A DNA stretch of 64,000 nucleotides, taken from an uncultured Clostridia bacterium (GTDB lineage Bacteria; Bacillota; Clostridia; Christensenellales; Borkfalkiaceae). Position 1 is the stretch's first letter. Each line of letters begins with the position of its first letter. The stretch spans positions 61,433-125,432 of the forward strand of contig CALVMH010000001.1 of the NCBI GenBank assembly GCA_944343275.1, in the 5' to 3' direction. The notes beneath the pieces are model-generated. The model had not been told where the DNA came from. It did no database searches and saw only the letters and a program-made list of their open reading frames with translations. Made by a program: the position numbers and the translations under genes. Below, one piece after another: positions 42,212 to 50,467 of the stretch.

Positions 42212-42891
42212 GGAATCAGCCCCCAAAGCGCCGTGATCGGCCAACCGAGAATGTCGGTGGCAAAGGTCATGAACCAGCCGAGAATATCAAACCACGCCAT
42301 CTGTGCGATGCCGAAGCGCGCCAGCCATTGACAGACAAAACTTTCGATGATGAGGGCAAACAAAATCCATTGCCCGTTGTTGCGCAGAAAACGGAAGAAT
42401 GTCCCCCGTCGTCTGTTAACGGCGTCGAGGACGCGGAAACCGTCAAGTGGCGGCAGCGGCAAAAGATTAAAGACAAAAAAACTCAGGCTGTACGCAAAGA
42501 CGAGATATAAAAATGTTTCGAGAAGCCCCGTCAGGAGCGGGACATTCGGCATATAATGCATCACGACGCAAAAGAGCGGGTAGACGATGAATGCCGTCAG
42601 GTAATTCATCACAACGCCCGCGCAGGCGGTGAGCGCAAGTCCCGTGCGGTATTTACGGAAATTTTCGGGATTTATGGAGACGGGTTTTGCCCAACCGAAC
42701 CCGACAAGTGTAAAACACAACAGTCCCCAATAATCAAAATGCTTGAAGGGATTGAGGGAAAGTCTCCCGCTCCACTTTGGCGTCGGGTCTCCGCATTTGT
42801 AGGCGACAAAGGCATGTGCGAATTCGTGCAGCGTCAGAACGATGACGACAGCGCATAAACTCGCCAGCAAAAAAATGATATATTCCGCCAT
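42205..42891 (-). CDS. Site-2 protease family (M50) membrane metalloprotease
   Basis: 228 residues with about five membrane segments. The zinc motif LHEFAHAFVAYKCGD (HExxH) and the second ligand region NLLPLPPLDGFRV are intact. It belongs to the short, PDZ-less M50B group common upstream of scpAB in Clostridia. The substrate is unknown. AGGGAATT precedes ATG 42891. Confidence 0.9.
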   Translation of the reverse strand: MAEYIIFLLASLCAVVIVLTLHEFAHAFVAYKCGDPTPKWSGRLSLNPFKHFDYWGLLCFTLVGFGWAKPVSINPENFRKYRTGLALTACAGVVMNYLTAFIVYPLFCVVMHYMPNVPLLTGLLETFLYLVFAYSLSFFVFNLLPLPPLDGFRVLDAVNRRRGTFFRFLRNNGQWILFALIIESFVCQWLARFGIAQMAWFDILGWFMTFATDILGWPITALWGLIPW

Positions 42892-42909
42892 AATTCCCTG
42901 AGAAAAAAG

Positions 42910-44238
42910 CTATTTGAGCCGCGCGGGAAGAGCATCGTTGCGCACGAGGTCTTCATAGGTCTGCGGCTTAACGATATATTCCGCCTTTCCGTCGCAGACA
43001 AGCACTGCCGGCGGAATGAGATTGCGGTTATAGTTGGATGCCATCGAATAATTGTATGCGCCCGTTGAAAATACGGCGAGCAGACCACCCGCTTTTGCGG
43101 CGGGAAGATTGAAATCGATGCCGAGCAAGTCGCCGCTCTCGCAGCATTTTCCGGCAATCGCAACGCGCTCCGCGGGCGGTTCCGCCGCTCGGTTTGCCAA
43201 AATCGCCGTATATTTGCTCTGATAGAGCGCATAGCGCGGATTCTCAAACATTCCGCCGTCCACAGCAACATATTTGCGGATGCCGGGGAGATCGCGAACG
43301 GTACCGACGGTATAGAGCGTAATGCCTGCTTCCGCAACAATGGAGCGCCCCGGTTCAAGATAGATGTAGGGAAGCCGCAGACCGTGGACGGCGCAGCCTT
43401 TGCGCACGGCAGACAGCAGCGCCGAAAGATATGCGGCGTAACCGTCTGCGTCGATCATGGGATCGCCGTCCGCATACCAGACGCCGAATCCGCCGCCGAG
43501 GTTGAGCGCTTGTGCTTCAAAGCGGAGTTTCTTCTTCATCTCCGCCATGAAAGCAAGATTCTTTTCAACGGCAAGTACAAAAGACTGTTTTTCAAAAATC
43601 TGCGACCCGATATGGCAATGATAGCCGAGCAGTTTCAGATGCGGCTTGGAAAGGACATATCTTGTCATCTCCTCCGCCGCTCCGCTTGCCACGGAAAAGC
43701 CGAACTTGGAATCGGGAGTTGCCGTCTGGACATAGGCGTGCGTGTGTGCTTCGACACCGGGATTGATGCGGATGAGAACATCCTGCGTCCGACCGCGTGC
43801 GGCAGCAGCCTGTTCAACAAGATCGGCTTCCGAACGGGCATCCAGGACAAGGATCCCGACGCCTGCGTCAAGCGCCTCACCGATTTCGTGCGGCAGTTTG
43901 TTGTTTCCGTGCATCGTCATGTGCGCCGCAGGAAATCCTGCCGAGAGCGCAGTATAGAGTTCGCCGCCCGACACGATGTCCGCACCGATCTCCTCTTCGC
44001 GGGCGATGGCGTACATCGCCTTGCAGGAGAACGCTTTGGAAGCGTAAAGAACCATGCCGTTTCCGTCATATTCTTTTCGGATGGTGTCGCGGTAGATGCG
44101 CATCATGCGACGGATATACGCCTCGTCATAGACATAGAGCGGCGTGCCGAATTCACGGGCGAGCTGCACGCAGTCCGCGCCGCCGATCTCCAGATGACCC
44201 GATTGATTGACTTTCAGCGTATCTCTTGTGTGGAACAT
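42910..44238 (-). CDS. lysA: Diaminopimelate decarboxylase
   Basis: 442 residues. PLP enzyme that converts meso-diaminopimelate to lysine. MFHTRDTLKVNQSGHLEIGG is the family start; the PLP Lys is in LYASKAFSCKA, with HCHIGSQI, GGGFGVWY and EPGRSIVAEAG following, and CESGDLLG near the end. Six residues of upstream frame overlap the -10 element and are rejected. The promoter's TATAAT ends six bases before ATG, so the transcript is probably leaderless. Confidence 0.95.
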   Translation of the reverse strand: MFHTRDTLKVNQSGHLEIGGADCVQLAREFGTPLYVYDEAYIRRMMRIYRDTIRKEYDGNGMVLYASKAFSCKAMYAIAREEEIGADIVSGGELYTALSAGFPAAHMTMHGNNKLPHEIGEALDAGVGILVLDARSEADLVEQAAAARGRTQDVLIRINPGVEAHTHAYVQTATPDSKFGFSVASGAAEEMTRYVLSKPHLKLLGYHCHIGSQIFEKQSFVLAVEKNLAFMAEMKKKLRFEAQALNLGGGFGVWYADGDPMIDADGYAAYLSALLSAVRKGCAVHGLRLPYIYLEPGRSIVAEAGITLYTVGTVRDLPGIRKYVAVDGGMFENPRYALYQSKYTAILANRAAEPPAERVAIAGKCCESGDLLGIDFNLPAAKAGGLLAVFSTGAYNYSMASNYNRNLIPPAVLVCDGKAEYIVKPQTYEDLVRNDALPARLK

Positions 44239-44244
44239 GTAAAG

Positions 44245-44273
44245 ATTATACCACATCTTGCGTCCGCGGTCAA
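44245..44273 (-). promoter_or_regulatory. Promoter of lysA (leaderless)
   Basis: On the - strand: TTGACC (44273-44268), 17 bp, TATAAT (44250-44245), six bases, ATG. Confidence 0.8.
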
Positions 44274-44326
44274 ATGGATTGCCGCTTTCCGCACAAGAAA
44301 AAATGACACAGCATCGCGGAATTGCA

Positions 44327-44351
44327 ATACTATGTCACATATATTACTATG
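44327..44351 (-). repeat. Interspersed palindromic element, copy 4
   Basis: Read on the - strand: CATAGT, then AATATATG, TGA, CATAGT, ATTGC. It lies 16 bp downstream of the carboxypeptidase stop, in the lysA upstream region. Confidence 0.65.
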
Positions 44352-44367
44352 ATAAAGTGCATTTTTC

Positions 44368-45525
44368 TCAATTCCAATGCCGCGCCGTCTCTCGGTAAGC
44401 CTCCCACCATGTAAAGGCGGGCGCCGCCTCACACGCTAACAAGCGGGTACGCATGATCTCCACGCCGTCGCGCGTCAGGACAGCTTCCCCGATGCCGTCC
44501 CCCGCCGCAACGGGTGCCCGCAGCACGTTCGGCAGCTCGTAGACGACGTCATATTTCTCCTGTGCGCCCCGCCGTCTCAAAACGGTCAGCGGCTGTTCCG
44601 CCGAAATTTTGAGCGAGCGGACGCTGCTGCCCTGCACGGCAAGCTCGTCGGGAAGCGCCTCGCCTGCTGCAAGATACGTCGTGCTCTCAAAATGATCGAA
44701 TGCATAATCGAGCAGCGCCGCGGACGTTGAAAAACGCGTTGCGGAATCCCCTGCGCCGATGACGACGGAGATGACCCGCATATCCCCCCGTTTTGCCGAA
44801 GCGGCGAGACAGAATCCCGCTTCGTTTGTAAAGCCGGTTTTTCCGCCGTCGCAGCCGTCGTATTGCCGCAGAAGATGATTTGTGTTCGTCATTTGCGTGA
44901 TCCTGCCGTCGGGATGGACAAAATCTTCCACACGGATGTGGGTGTATGCGTGATACTTCTCGTGCCCGATGAGTTCACGCAGCATGAGCGCCACGTCGCG
45001 TGCGCAGGAATACTGCGTCTCTTTGGGAAGTCCCGTGCAGTTCGAGAACAGCGTATTTTCCGCCCCGAGTTCTCTCGCGCGTTCATTCATGCGTTCGCAG
45101 AACGCCGCTTCACTGCCTGCGATGCGTTCGGCGATCGCCACGCAGGAGTCATTGGCGGAACATACGGAGATACTTTTCAGAAGTTCGTCCGCACGATAGG
45201 AGAGCCCCGCTCCGAGAAATACCTGCGATCCTCCCATGCCCGCCGCGCGTTCGGAGACCTCTATCTCTTCATCATAGGAAAATACGCCCGCCTCCTCTGC
45301 TTCGAACGCAAGCAGCAGCGTCATGATTTTACACATACTTGCGATCGGCAGCCGCTGTGTTTCGTTTTTGGCATACATCTGTATGCCGCTTGCGTCGTCC
45401 ATGAGGTACGCCGCTTTGCATCCCGGTGCGATTTCTTCCGCGCGTGCCTGCAATGTTCCCGTGTTCGTCCAGACCGCCGCGCCAAGCATCAATCCCGCCG
45501 CGACACAGATCAACCCCTTTCTCAT
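44368..45525 (-). CDS. D-alanyl-D-alanine carboxypeptidase (DacF-like)
   Basis: 385 residues from ATG 45525. An N-terminal signal (KGLICVAAGLMLGAAVW) is followed by the S11 triad: SxxK in IASMCK, SxN in CSANDS and KTG in GGKTGFT, then the C-terminal beta domain of PBP5-type enzymes (TVLRRRGAQEKYDVVYELP). It trims peptidoglycan stem peptides at the cell surface. It occupies the place downstream of spoIVB where spo0A lies in most spore-forming Firmicutes. The start is uncertain: no clear ribosome site, and ATG 45561 is an alternative. Confidence 0.9.
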   Translation of the reverse strand: MRKGLICVAAGLMLGAAVWTNTGTLQARAEEIAPGCKAAYLMDDASGIQMYAKNETQRLPIASMCKIMTLLLAFEAEEAGVFSYDEEIEVSERAAGMGGSQVFLGAGLSYRADELLKSISVCSANDSCVAIAERIAGSEAAFCERMNERARELGAENTLFSNCTGLPKETQYSCARDVALMLRELIGHEKYHAYTHIRVEDFVHPDGRITQMTNTNHLLRQYDGCDGGKTGFTNEAGFCLAASAKRGDMRVISVVIGAGDSATRFSTSAALLDYAFDHFESTTYLAAGEALPDELAVQGSSVRSLKISAEQPLTVLRRRGAQEKYDVVYELPNVLRAPVAAGDGIGEAVLTRDGVEIMRTRLLACEAAPAFTWWEAYRETARHWN

Positions 45526-45561
45526 ATCAACAGTTTGCGCAATGGCGGGAAAAGTATGCAT

Positions 45562-45592
45562 AAAAGGCGGGCGCAGTGTGCGCCCGCCTTTT
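45562..45592 (-). terminator. Intrinsic terminator after spoIVB
   Basis: On the - strand AAAAGGCGGGCGCA pairs with TGCGCCCGCCTTTT, a 14-bp perfect stem overlapping the spoIVB stop. Confidence 0.85.
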
Positions 45593-46598
45593 AGTTTCCA
45601 AGCATTTTTTCAATACCGATGCCGTATCCCCTCGTGGGATCGTTGAGAAATACATGGGTAACTGCGCCGATGAGTTTGCCGTTCTGCACGATGGGACTGC
45701 CGCTCATTCCCTGAACGATGCCTCCCGTTTCGCGTAACAGCGCTTCATCCGTCACTTTGATGACAAAATTTTTGTTATGTTTGTTGCCGGCGTCTACTTT
45801 TGCAATGGCAATGTCGTAAGCGCGCGGCGTTACGCCGTCCACCGTGGAATAAATGATCGCTTTTCCGATGGTCGCCTGTGAAATGGGCGCTGCCTCCACC
45901 GTGGCCGCTTCGGAAAAATCATATCCGTCCGTAAAAGTGCCGTACAATCCCGTTTCGCAGACCTTGTCGGCGTCGGCAAGCTGCGCATCGCTCAACATGA
46001 GTCCTTTCAGTTCCCCCGCTTTTCCGCGTTCTCCGCGCGCAACGCCGACGATACTGCAACGGTAGACCGCCGTATCCGCCAGCGCCAACGAGGTGTGCCC
46101 GCCGTCGCAGACAGCGTGTCCGAGCGATCCGAATCTTCCGCTGTCCTTTTCAATATACGTCACCGTACCGATCCCCGACAACGTATCACGGATGAGAATG
46201 CCGATTTTATATTTTCCGTCCTTCTTGTCCTTTATGGGAAGAAGCGACATCGGAAGCTCTTCACCGTTTCTGCGGACGAGAAATTGCGTCTGCTGTCCTT
46301 CGCTGCGTTCCAGCGCGGCGCCAAGCTCTTCGATCGTGCGCGTGTGGATCCCGTCCACCGCCACAATGAGGTCCCCCGTCTTCATTCCCGCCTGCGCCGC
46401 AGGGCATCCGCTGCCCGTCTCTCCCGCCACTTCTTTGAATGCGACGATCTCCACGCCGTTCGCGGACAGAGAAAACCCCGCCGTCATTCCGCCGAGGTAA
46501 TATTGCGCCGATTGAGCGGATGCCTCCATGCGTCCGCTTCCGAACGCGGCGCACGCCGCCAGGACCGCGGCTGCAAGAAAAAAATTCAGCTTACGCAT
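45591..46598 (-). CDS. spoIVB: SpoIVB peptidase (S55)
   Basis: 335 residues. A forespore-secreted serine peptidase that signals to the mother cell by starting pro-sigma-K processing. An N-terminal signal/anchor (LNFFLAAAVLAACAAFG) is followed by a PDZ domain (AAQAGMKTGDLIVAVDGIHTRTIEEL) and the S55 domain with His in FGSLGHAV and Ser in VQGMSGSPIVQNGKLIGAVTHV. GGAGGT precedes the ATG. The recN-spoIVB order is classic; spo0A does not follow. Confidence 0.95.
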   Translation of the reverse strand: MRKLNFFLAAAVLAACAAFGSGRMEASAQSAQYYLGGMTAGFSLSANGVEIVAFKEVAGETGSGCPAAQAGMKTGDLIVAVDGIHTRTIEELGAALERSEGQQTQFLVRRNGEELPMSLLPIKDKKDGKYKIGILIRDTLSGIGTVTYIEKDSGRFGSLGHAVCDGGHTSLALADTAVYRCSIVGVARGERGKAGELKGLMLSDAQLADADKVCETGLYGTFTDGYDFSEAATVEAAPISQATIGKAIIYSTVDGVTPRAYDIAIAKVDAGNKHNKNFVIKVTDEALLRETGGIVQGMSGSPIVQNGKLIGAVTHVFLNDPTRGYGIGIEKMLGN

Positions 46599-46670
46599 TC
46601 AGACCTCCATGTTGTATACAGAGGCTAATTTGCGTAAGCCTGAAATTTTTATACCGAAACCAAAAAAGGA

Positions 46671-48365
46671 TTACAAGGTTTTTTTGAATGCGCTCGCCTG
46701 CGCAAGCAATTCTTCGGCGTGGCGCAGAGCCGTCGCGCTTTCGGGATCGCCGCCGATCAGCCGCGCGATCTCGTTGATGCGATCTCCGCCCTCCACCGTG
46801 CGGATGACGCTATGCGTTCTGCCTGCGCTCTCGCATTTTTCAATATAAAATTCCCGATCGGCAAATGCCGCGATCTGTGCGGAATGCGACACCGCGATGA
46901 TCTGTACGGTCTGTGCGATCTTGCAGAATTTTTCCCCGACGACGCGCGCCGTCCTGCCGCCGATGCCCGCATCGATCTCGTCGAAAATATACGTCCCGAT
47001 GGCATTGACCGCAGAAAGCTGTGTTTTAACGGCAAGCATGAAACGGCTCATTTCGCCGCCGCTGATGATCTTTCCGAGTTCCTTTAACGGTTCGCCTGCA
47101 TTGGCGGAAAACAGGAACCTGACGCCGCCAAGCCCCTCCGAAGTCACCCGCGGCACATCTTCGCGCGAAAAGCATTCAAAATCGACTTCAAAGCGCGGGG
47201 AAGAAATGTTGAGCGTCTGCAACTCCTGAACGACGCGCGCCGTAAAGGAACGCGCCGCTTCTTTGCGCGCCGACGTCAGGGCGAGACAGGTCGCGTAGAT
47301 GGCGTCGTCCAACGTTTCAAGTCGCGCACCGAGTTCCTCGAACCGCGCCGCGCTGTCCGAAAGCATTTCCTGTTCCGTGCGGGCATTTGCAAGATAAGCA
47401 AGTGCGCTTTCCACCGTTCCGCCGTATTTTTTCTTCAAGGAACGCAGTTCATCGAGGCGGGCTTCCGCGCGTTCGGCTTCCCGTTCGTCGATGTCAAGTT
47501 CCGCAAGGTAGTCCTCCGCAGTTGCGGCGATGTCCTCCGCTTCCGATGCGGTGGTCTCCAATCTGTCGGCAAGCGCGGCGTAGCGTTCATCCAGCCGCGA
47601 GACGGACGAAAGACTTTTGCCTGCGCCGCGCAGCGTGTCGGCACTGCCGCCGTCCTCCGTCAGATATTGGCGAAGCGCGCCCAGCGCGTCGAGGATCTTT
47701 TCCGCATTGCGGTATTTTTCGCGGAACGCAAGGAGCTCCTCTTCCTCCCCTTCCCGCAGCCGGGCGCGTTCGAGCTCGTCGATCTGATATTGTAAAATGT
47801 CCAGCCTGCGTGCCCGCTCCCCTTCGTCTCCGCCGAGTTTTTCGCGGTCGGAAAGAATGGTTTTTCGTTCAGAAAGCTGTCCCACAAGCGTTTTTTTACA
47901 GTCGGCGACGGGGGCGCCCGCAACATCGTCCAGAAGACGGAGCTGATTGCTCTCCTTGAGAAGATAGAAATGCTCGCTCTGACCGTGCACGTCAACGAGA
48001 AGAGCCGTCAGCCGTCTGACCATAGCGGCAGTCGCCGTACAGCCATTGATGCGGAAGGTGCTCTTTCCGTCGGCGGAAAACTTTCTGGAAAGAAGCAGAA
48101 CGTCCTCCGCTTCGATGTCGAACTCCGACAGGAGTTCTCCGACGCGCGCATCCGTGCAGGAAAATTCTGCGCGCACGGAACACGCCTCTTCCCCCGAACG
48201 GATGAGACTTCTGTCCGCCTTGGCGCCGAGCACAAAGTCGATGGCGTCGAGAATGACGGATTTCCCCGCGCCCGTTTCACCCGACAGGACATTGAGCCCT
48301 GCGGAAAACTCCATTTCCGCACGTTCGATGAGTGCGACGTTTTGGATGACAAGTTTTTGCAGCAT
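46671..48365 (-). CDS. recN: DNA repair ATPase RecN
   Basis: 564 residues, an SMC-like protein acting early at double-strand breaks. Walker A is SGETGAGKSVILDAIDFVLG, a long coiled-coil middle follows, and the C-terminal part has KIISGGEMSRFMLAVKTQLS (signature) and FDEIDAGIGG (Walker B). Length is normal. The start lies 8 bases after the argR stop, as in many Firmicutes where argR-recN are co-transcribed. Confidence 0.96.
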   Translation of the reverse strand: MLQKLVIQNVALIERAEMEFSAGLNVLSGETGAGKSVILDAIDFVLGAKADRSLIRSGEEACSVRAEFSCTDARVGELLSEFDIEAEDVLLLSRKFSADGKSTFRINGCTATAAMVRRLTALLVDVHGQSEHFYLLKESNQLRLLDDVAGAPVADCKKTLVGQLSERKTILSDREKLGGDEGERARRLDILQYQIDELERARLREGEEEELLAFREKYRNAEKILDALGALRQYLTEDGGSADTLRGAGKSLSSVSRLDERYAALADRLETTASEAEDIAATAEDYLAELDIDEREAERAEARLDELRSLKKKYGGTVESALAYLANARTEQEMLSDSAARFEELGARLETLDDAIYATCLALTSARKEAARSFTARVVQELQTLNISSPRFEVDFECFSREDVPRVTSEGLGGVRFLFSANAGEPLKELGKIISGGEMSRFMLAVKTQLSAVNAIGTYIFDEIDAGIGGRTARVVGEKFCKIAQTVQIIAVSHSAQIAAFADREFYIEKCESAGRTHSVIRTVEGGDRINEIARLIGGDPESATALRHAEELLAQASAFKKTL

Positions 48366-48373
48366 AGTCCGCT

Positions 48374-48829
48374 TTACGTCCTGACAATGGCATTCAGCCG
48401 TTCGGCGACGGACTTTGCGTCCTCCGCCGTTTCACAGATGAGAAGGACGGTATCGTCCCCCGCGATGGAGCCCGCAACTTCGCGGTATGCGAGTTCGTCG
48501 ATGACGACGCCCGCATTGGCGCCGCTGCCCGGAAGCGTTTTGACGACGACAAGATTTCCGACGGGACGGATCGCAACGGCGCAGGTGCAAAAAAGCGCGC
48601 GCATTTTGTCGGACAGCCCGCCCTCATTTTCGCGCACGCAGGCGTAACGGAAGCGCTTTTCCATGCCGCGGACTTTGATGAGACGCAGGTCCTTGACGTC
48701 GCGCGAGACGGTCGCCTGCGTCACGAGAAACCCGCGCGCGGCAAGTTCGTCGCACAGCTCCTCCTGCGTTTCGATCTCCTTTCCCGCAATGAGCGCGAGT
48801 ATGGTTTCATGGCGAAGATTTCTGGTCAT
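48374..48829 (-). CDS. argR: Arginine repressor ArgR/AhrC
   Basis: 151 residues from ATG 48829 with AAGGAG six bases upstream; a TTG one codon earlier is rejected. The N-terminal winged helix (ETQEELCDELAARGFLVTQATVSRDVKDL) binds ARG boxes, and the C-terminal domain (GSGANAGVVIDELAYREVAGSIAGDDTVLLI) binds arginine and forms hexamers. No arginine genes are in the window; the position in the recN-argR-nadK-tlyA-dxs cluster is standard. Confidence 0.96.
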   Translation of the reverse strand: MTRNLRHETILALIAGKEIETQEELCDELAARGFLVTQATVSRDVKDLRLIKVRGMEKRFRYACVRENEGGLSDKMRALFCTCAVAIRPVGNLVVVKTLPGSGANAGVVIDELAYREVAGSIAGDDTVLLICETAEDAKSVAERLNAIVRT

Positions 48830-48856
48830 CAAAAACTCCTTGGTTGCGGAACGATA

Positions 48857-49645
48857 TCAGTTGATCTTGTGTGTAAGACGGCGGAAATACTCTCCGAGAC
48901 CGCGCGTCAGGAAGGTGACGGTGCGCGCGCTGCGGCGGACGACGAGCTGATCCTGTGCGCCCGCTTCGCCGAGGTAGACGCCGTCGCCGTACAGAACGAG
49001 TGCGCCCTGCGGCAGGGAAAAGCCGAGTTCGCATCTGTCCGGATAGACAATGGGACGGCTTCGCATGGAGAATGCGCATACGGGCGTCAGCTGAAAGGTT
49101 GCGCAATCGGGCGTCATGATGTTTCCGCCCGCCGAAAGCGAATAGGCGGTGGAGCCCGTCGGCGTTGCGACGATGAGCCCGTCGGCGGAAAATTCCCCCG
49201 CGTGACTGCCGTCAATGGTCACGGAGATGGTGACGACCTTATTTTCTCTCCCCGCAGAGACGGGATGCAGTAAGGCAAGTTCATTGAGACAGTCAAACGT
49301 CTTTTTGTTGAGCTCGACTTCCAGCATGCTGCGTTCGAGGCGAACGAACCGGTCGCCGAGGATAAACGGAACGGCTTGCGCGCACTCATCCCGTTCGAAT
49401 TCGGTGAGAAATCCCAGCCTGCCGAAGTTGACGCCGACGATGGGGATCCCGTGCGCGCAGGCTTTTTTGGAGACGCGCAGCATCGTTCCGTCGCCGCCGA
49501 GGACGATCAGCCTGTCCACGCCGCCGATGCTTTCTGGATCGCCGAAGATCTTGGCGGCATGTCCTTCCTTGCGGATGCGCGACGCAAGTTCCGATGCGAC
49601 GGCGATATCCGCCTGGTCGCGGTTGTAAAAAATTCCGATGTTCAT
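48857..49645 (-). CDS. nadK: NAD kinase
   Basis: 262 residues. It phosphorylates NAD to NADP. The motifs LIVLGGDGTMLRV and FSADGLIVATPTGSTAYSLSAGG are diagnostic. The start codon lies only eight bases after a TATAAT, so the leader is at most one or two bases and no ribosome site exists. Its promoter breaks the tlyA-nadK run that is a single operon in many relatives. Confidence 0.95.
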   Translation of the reverse strand: MNIGIFYNRDQADIAVASELASRIRKEGHAAKIFGDPESIGGVDRLIVLGGDGTMLRVSKKACAHGIPIVGVNFGRLGFLTEFERDECAQAVPFILGDRFVRLERSMLEVELNKKTFDCLNELALLHPVSAGRENKVVTISVTIDGSHAGEFSADGLIVATPTGSTAYSLSAGGNIMTPDCATFQLTPVCAFSMRSRPIVYPDRCELGFSLPQGALVLYGDGVYLGEAGAQDQLVVRRSARTVTFLTRGLGEYFRRLTHKIN

Positions 49646-49653
49646 TCCCGATA

Positions 49654-49687
49654 ATTATACAATAATACTTGTATATATGCAAGTATT
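49654..49687 (-). promoter_or_regulatory. nadK promoter with inverted repeat over the -35
   Basis: On the - strand: TTGCAT (49682-49677), 17 bp, TATAAT (49659-49654). AATACTTG (49664-49671) and CAAGTATT (49680-49687) are perfect inverted arms over the -35 and spacer, a possible operator. Confidence 0.65.
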
Positions 49688-50467
49688 TTAGAGAACTTTT
49701 TGCTGTTCGAGCGCGCTTTGCGCCGCCTTCAGAAAGGCGTCTTCGCCGACGGGGTCGCCGTCTTTTTCAAGATAGACGACGTACTCCACATTCTTCCGCC
49801 TGACAACGGGCGCAGGGACAATGTCCCGCGGCGCAAGTGCGAGCGGCAGACAGAAGCGGTAAAACGCGGCAAGCAGGTCGCGGTGAAAGCGAACGGGCAG
49901 GATACCGCCCTTTCCGAGCCCCCTCCCTTCACATTCAAATTGCGGCTTAAAGAGAACGAAGGCGCGTCCGCCGCTGTCGAGCAGTGCGGCAACGGCGGGC
50001 AGAACGAGCCGTAAAGAAATAAAACTCAGATCGGACACCACGCCGTCCGGCTGCTGCGGAAAATGTTCCCGCGTTAAAAAGCGTGCGTTGGTATGATCCA
50101 TCACCGTGACGCGCGCGTCAACGGCAAGTTTTTGGGCAAGCTGCGCTTCACCGACATCGACTGCGTAGACGTGCTTTGCGCCGCGAGCAAGCAGAACTTC
50201 GGTAAAGCCGCCCGTGCTTGCGCCGAGATCCGCAAACACGCATCCCTCCACGCACGCTCCGAACCCGTCGAGACCGCGTGCAAGTTTATAGCCTCCGCGC
50301 GAAACAAATCCTGCGTCCTCCTTCAGAAAGGTGAACGCATCGTCTGCGGTGACGCTGTCCGAGGGGGAAAGCGGAATTCCGCCGCGCAGGACGAGCCCTT
50401 TCATAAGAGCATCTTTTGCGCGGGTACGGGACCCGAACTTCCCGGCGAAAAAGCTATCCGCGCGCAT
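49688..50467 (-). CDS. tlyA: TlyA-family rRNA 2'-O-methyltransferase
   Basis: 259 residues. An S4-like N-terminus (RTRAKDALMKGLVLRGG) leads to the FtsJ-type methyltransferase: SRGGYKLARGLDGFG, FADLGASTGGFTEVLL (SAM site), AVDVGEAQLAQKL and SDLSFISLRLVLP. The Lys-Asp-Lys type residues of rRNA 2'-O-methylation are at the expected places. It overlaps the dxs stop. Confidence 0.93.
   Translation of the reverse strand: MRADSFFAGKFGSRTRAKDALMKGLVLRGGIPLSPSDSVTADDAFTFLKEDAGFVSRGGYKLARGLDGFGACVEGCVFADLGASTGGFTEVLLARGAKHVYAVDVGEAQLAQKLAVDARVTVMDHTNARFLTREHFPQQPDGVVSDLSFISLRLVLPAVAALLDSGGRAFVLFKPQFECEGRGLGKGGILPVRFHRDLLAAFYRFCLPLALAPRDIVPAPVVRRKNVEYVVYLEKDGDPVGEDAFLKAAQSALEQQKVL

Noticed and set aside
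49664-49687. ArgR (ARG box) at the nadK promoter
   Set aside because: The half-sites superficially resemble TGNAT...ATNCA but the central spacing is two bases too short.
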